Positions 47,149-48,008 of a stretch of 48,008 nucleotides of DNA are shown in pieces (positions within the stretch are counted from its first letter, which is position 1; the number at the start of each line of letters is the position of its first letter). The notes under the pieces were generated by a model, which made no database searches, was not told the DNA's origin, and saw only the letters and a program-made list of their open reading frames with translations. Source of the DNA: Alistipes sp. (GTDB taxonomy: Bacteria > Bacteroidota > Bacteroidia > Bacteroidales > Rikenellaceae); contig JALENN010000004.1 in assembly GCA_022767745.1 (NCBI GenBank), positions 1 to 48,008 of the forward strand. The letters are read 5' to 3'. The position numbers and the translations under genes were made by a program.

Positions 47149-47305
47149 TTGATTTTCCTTGCAAATACGAATAATATTGTTTACTTTTGCGTCAACAATC
47201 AAATAAAGGCAAGAAAAATATGTAGTACTAAATAGATTATTGCGTTTCAGAACGGGTACCCCATCCTGTCCCGTCATATGTTAATATTAATAAAACATTC
47301 GAAAA

Positions 47306-47662
47306 ATGGGGACAATCAAGAATGCAGAGTTGTCGATGAAATCAGTTCGACGGCTATTGGAACGCAATCATCTTGCCTACACGATTAAAAAGGATGCAAT
47401 CCTTTTTAATCGACGTTTCAATCGTAGAACAGGACAAAAATCCTACTATTACATCGGCTTTACTGAAGGTGGATTGAAAATCGGCCGTCAAAACATTGTG
47501 TTCGGCAGCGTAGACTATGATGTCTATGACGAAGACGATTTTGCGATGGAGGTATGCTTCCGCAATGCAATGTGTACCGACATGGCTTTTTTCGCATTCC
47601 ATTTTCACGATCTTTTCCCAAACTTCTATCCAATCGATGAATACAACGATTGGAATAAGTAA
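47306..47662 (+). CDS. small hypothetical island protein
   Basis: The 118-residue protein has a basic N-terminal half (MKSVRRLLERNHLAYTIKKDAILFNRRFNRR) and an aromatic, acidic C-terminal half (FHFHDLFPNFYPIDEY). No family is recognised. It is followed by a strong terminator. Confidence 0.6.
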   Translation: MGTIKNAELSMKSVRRLLERNHLAYTIKKDAILFNRRFNRRTGQKSYYYIGFTEGGLKIGRQNIVFGSVDYDVYDEDDFAMEVCFRNAMCTDMAFFAFHFHDLFPNFYPIDEYNDWNK

Positions 47663-47669
47663 AAGGCGA

Positions 47670-47711
47670 CAGACTTTGCAGCGATAACCTACTGCAAGGT
47701 CTGTTTTTTTG
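47670..47711 (+). terminator. terminator of the 47306-47662 gene
   Basis: CAGACTTTGCAG pairs with CTGCAAGGTCTG (one mismatch) over a 10-nt loop and is followed by a run of seven T. Confidence 0.88.
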
Positions 47712-47806
47712 TTTAACTATTAAATAATACTGTTATGCTAGCACCATAGAAACAAATATACTTGCAGCAACCCCTAAAAGGAGATAAGGTTGTGGTTTTT
47801 CCGAAA

Positions 47807-47830
47807 ATGTTTCATATATTTGTGAAACAT
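47807..47830 (+). promoter_or_regulatory. promoter -7 box inside a perfect dyad
   Basis: TATATTTG (47815-47822), a TAnnTTTG match, is flanked exactly by the inverted arms ATGTTTCA and TGAAACAT. A dimeric repressor bound to these arms would cover the box. Confidence 0.5.
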
Positions 47831-47950
47831 ACTAATTACGGGAAGCGTAAGTTTATTCTCGATGTTGAATCTGGTAAATTTAGTTATATCTCAAAATTTC
47901 ACATCATAATATCTTGTAAATCAATAGTTTATATTGTGATGTGTTTTTAT
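47829..47950 (+). ncRNA. candidate small RNA or leader
   Basis: The region between the dyad promoter and a hairpin at 47900-47943 (CACATCATAATAT with ATATTGTGATGTG, followed by TTTTTATC) would give a transcript of about 120 nt. Only very short frames are present. The far side is close to the window end, so a longer transcript cannot be ruled out. Confidence 0.35.
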
Positions 47951-48008
47951 CAAGAAACAAATTAGGAACAGAAACACGAATTATCTTATTTTCTTGTTTT
48001 TTTGTTTG

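Noticed and set aside
47762..47965. 67-codon frame starting with TTG
   Set aside because: It spans the dyad promoter and the hairpin, starts with an unusual codon and has no family likeness.

Overview
The window is a chromosomal segment of a gut-type Bacteroidota, most likely Alistipes or another member of the Rikenellaceae. The evidence is a GC-rich coding backbone, the 5' end of a Bacteroidota-like 16S rRNA gene, the Bacteroidota promoter signature (-33 TTTG/TTG, about 20 nt, -7 TAnnTTTG) in front of many genes, few Shine-Dalgarno sequences, and lipoproteins with acidic tethers after the lipobox Cys. The genus is inferred, not proven.

Region 1 (1-40050) is the GC-rich core. It starts with the 5' end of a leftward rRNA operon and its tandem promoters. 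Next come an exported ADP-ribosylglycohydrolase-family protein, lspA behind a duplicated promoter, tRNA-Leu(CAG), a small lipoprotein, and the leftward dnaX-tyrS-folB set. A DeoR-type regulator is divergent from a GlpT-like transporter, and an HxlR regulator is divergent from a cupin. Leftward genes for a DUF5106-like thioredoxin-fold protein, a GH32 fructanase lipoprotein and clpB follow. nspC converges on aguB-aguA, so polyamine enzymes sit together. A TonB-dependent receptor is followed by a parallel beta-helix lipoprotein, then a nitroreductase. A complete CzcCBA-type metal efflux operon with a His-rich adaptor follows, next to a Fur-family regulator. After a DUF418 membrane protein there is a five-gene leftward run: cstA, an unknown TPR-like protein, an alpha/beta hydrolase, an Fe-S aldo/keto reductase and a NapH-like polyferredoxin.

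Region 2 (about 40050-48008) is an AT-rich genomic island inserted downstream of tRNA-Thr(CGT). A tyrosine integrase lies directly beside the tRNA. The island carries mostly unknown genes, several promoter/operator/terminator arrangements, and an SF2 helicase-like gene whose single reading frame is interrupted by two TGA codons. The far end of the island is not in the window.

The two most interesting observations are (i) an 11-A run inside dnaX, placed at the end of clamp-loader domain III, where slippage in either direction gives a stop within 0-7 codons of the run, suggesting a programmed tau/gamma switch; and (ii) the island helicase frame with TGA at codons 4 and 181, which is either a pseudogene by two Trp-to-stop changes or a recoded gene.
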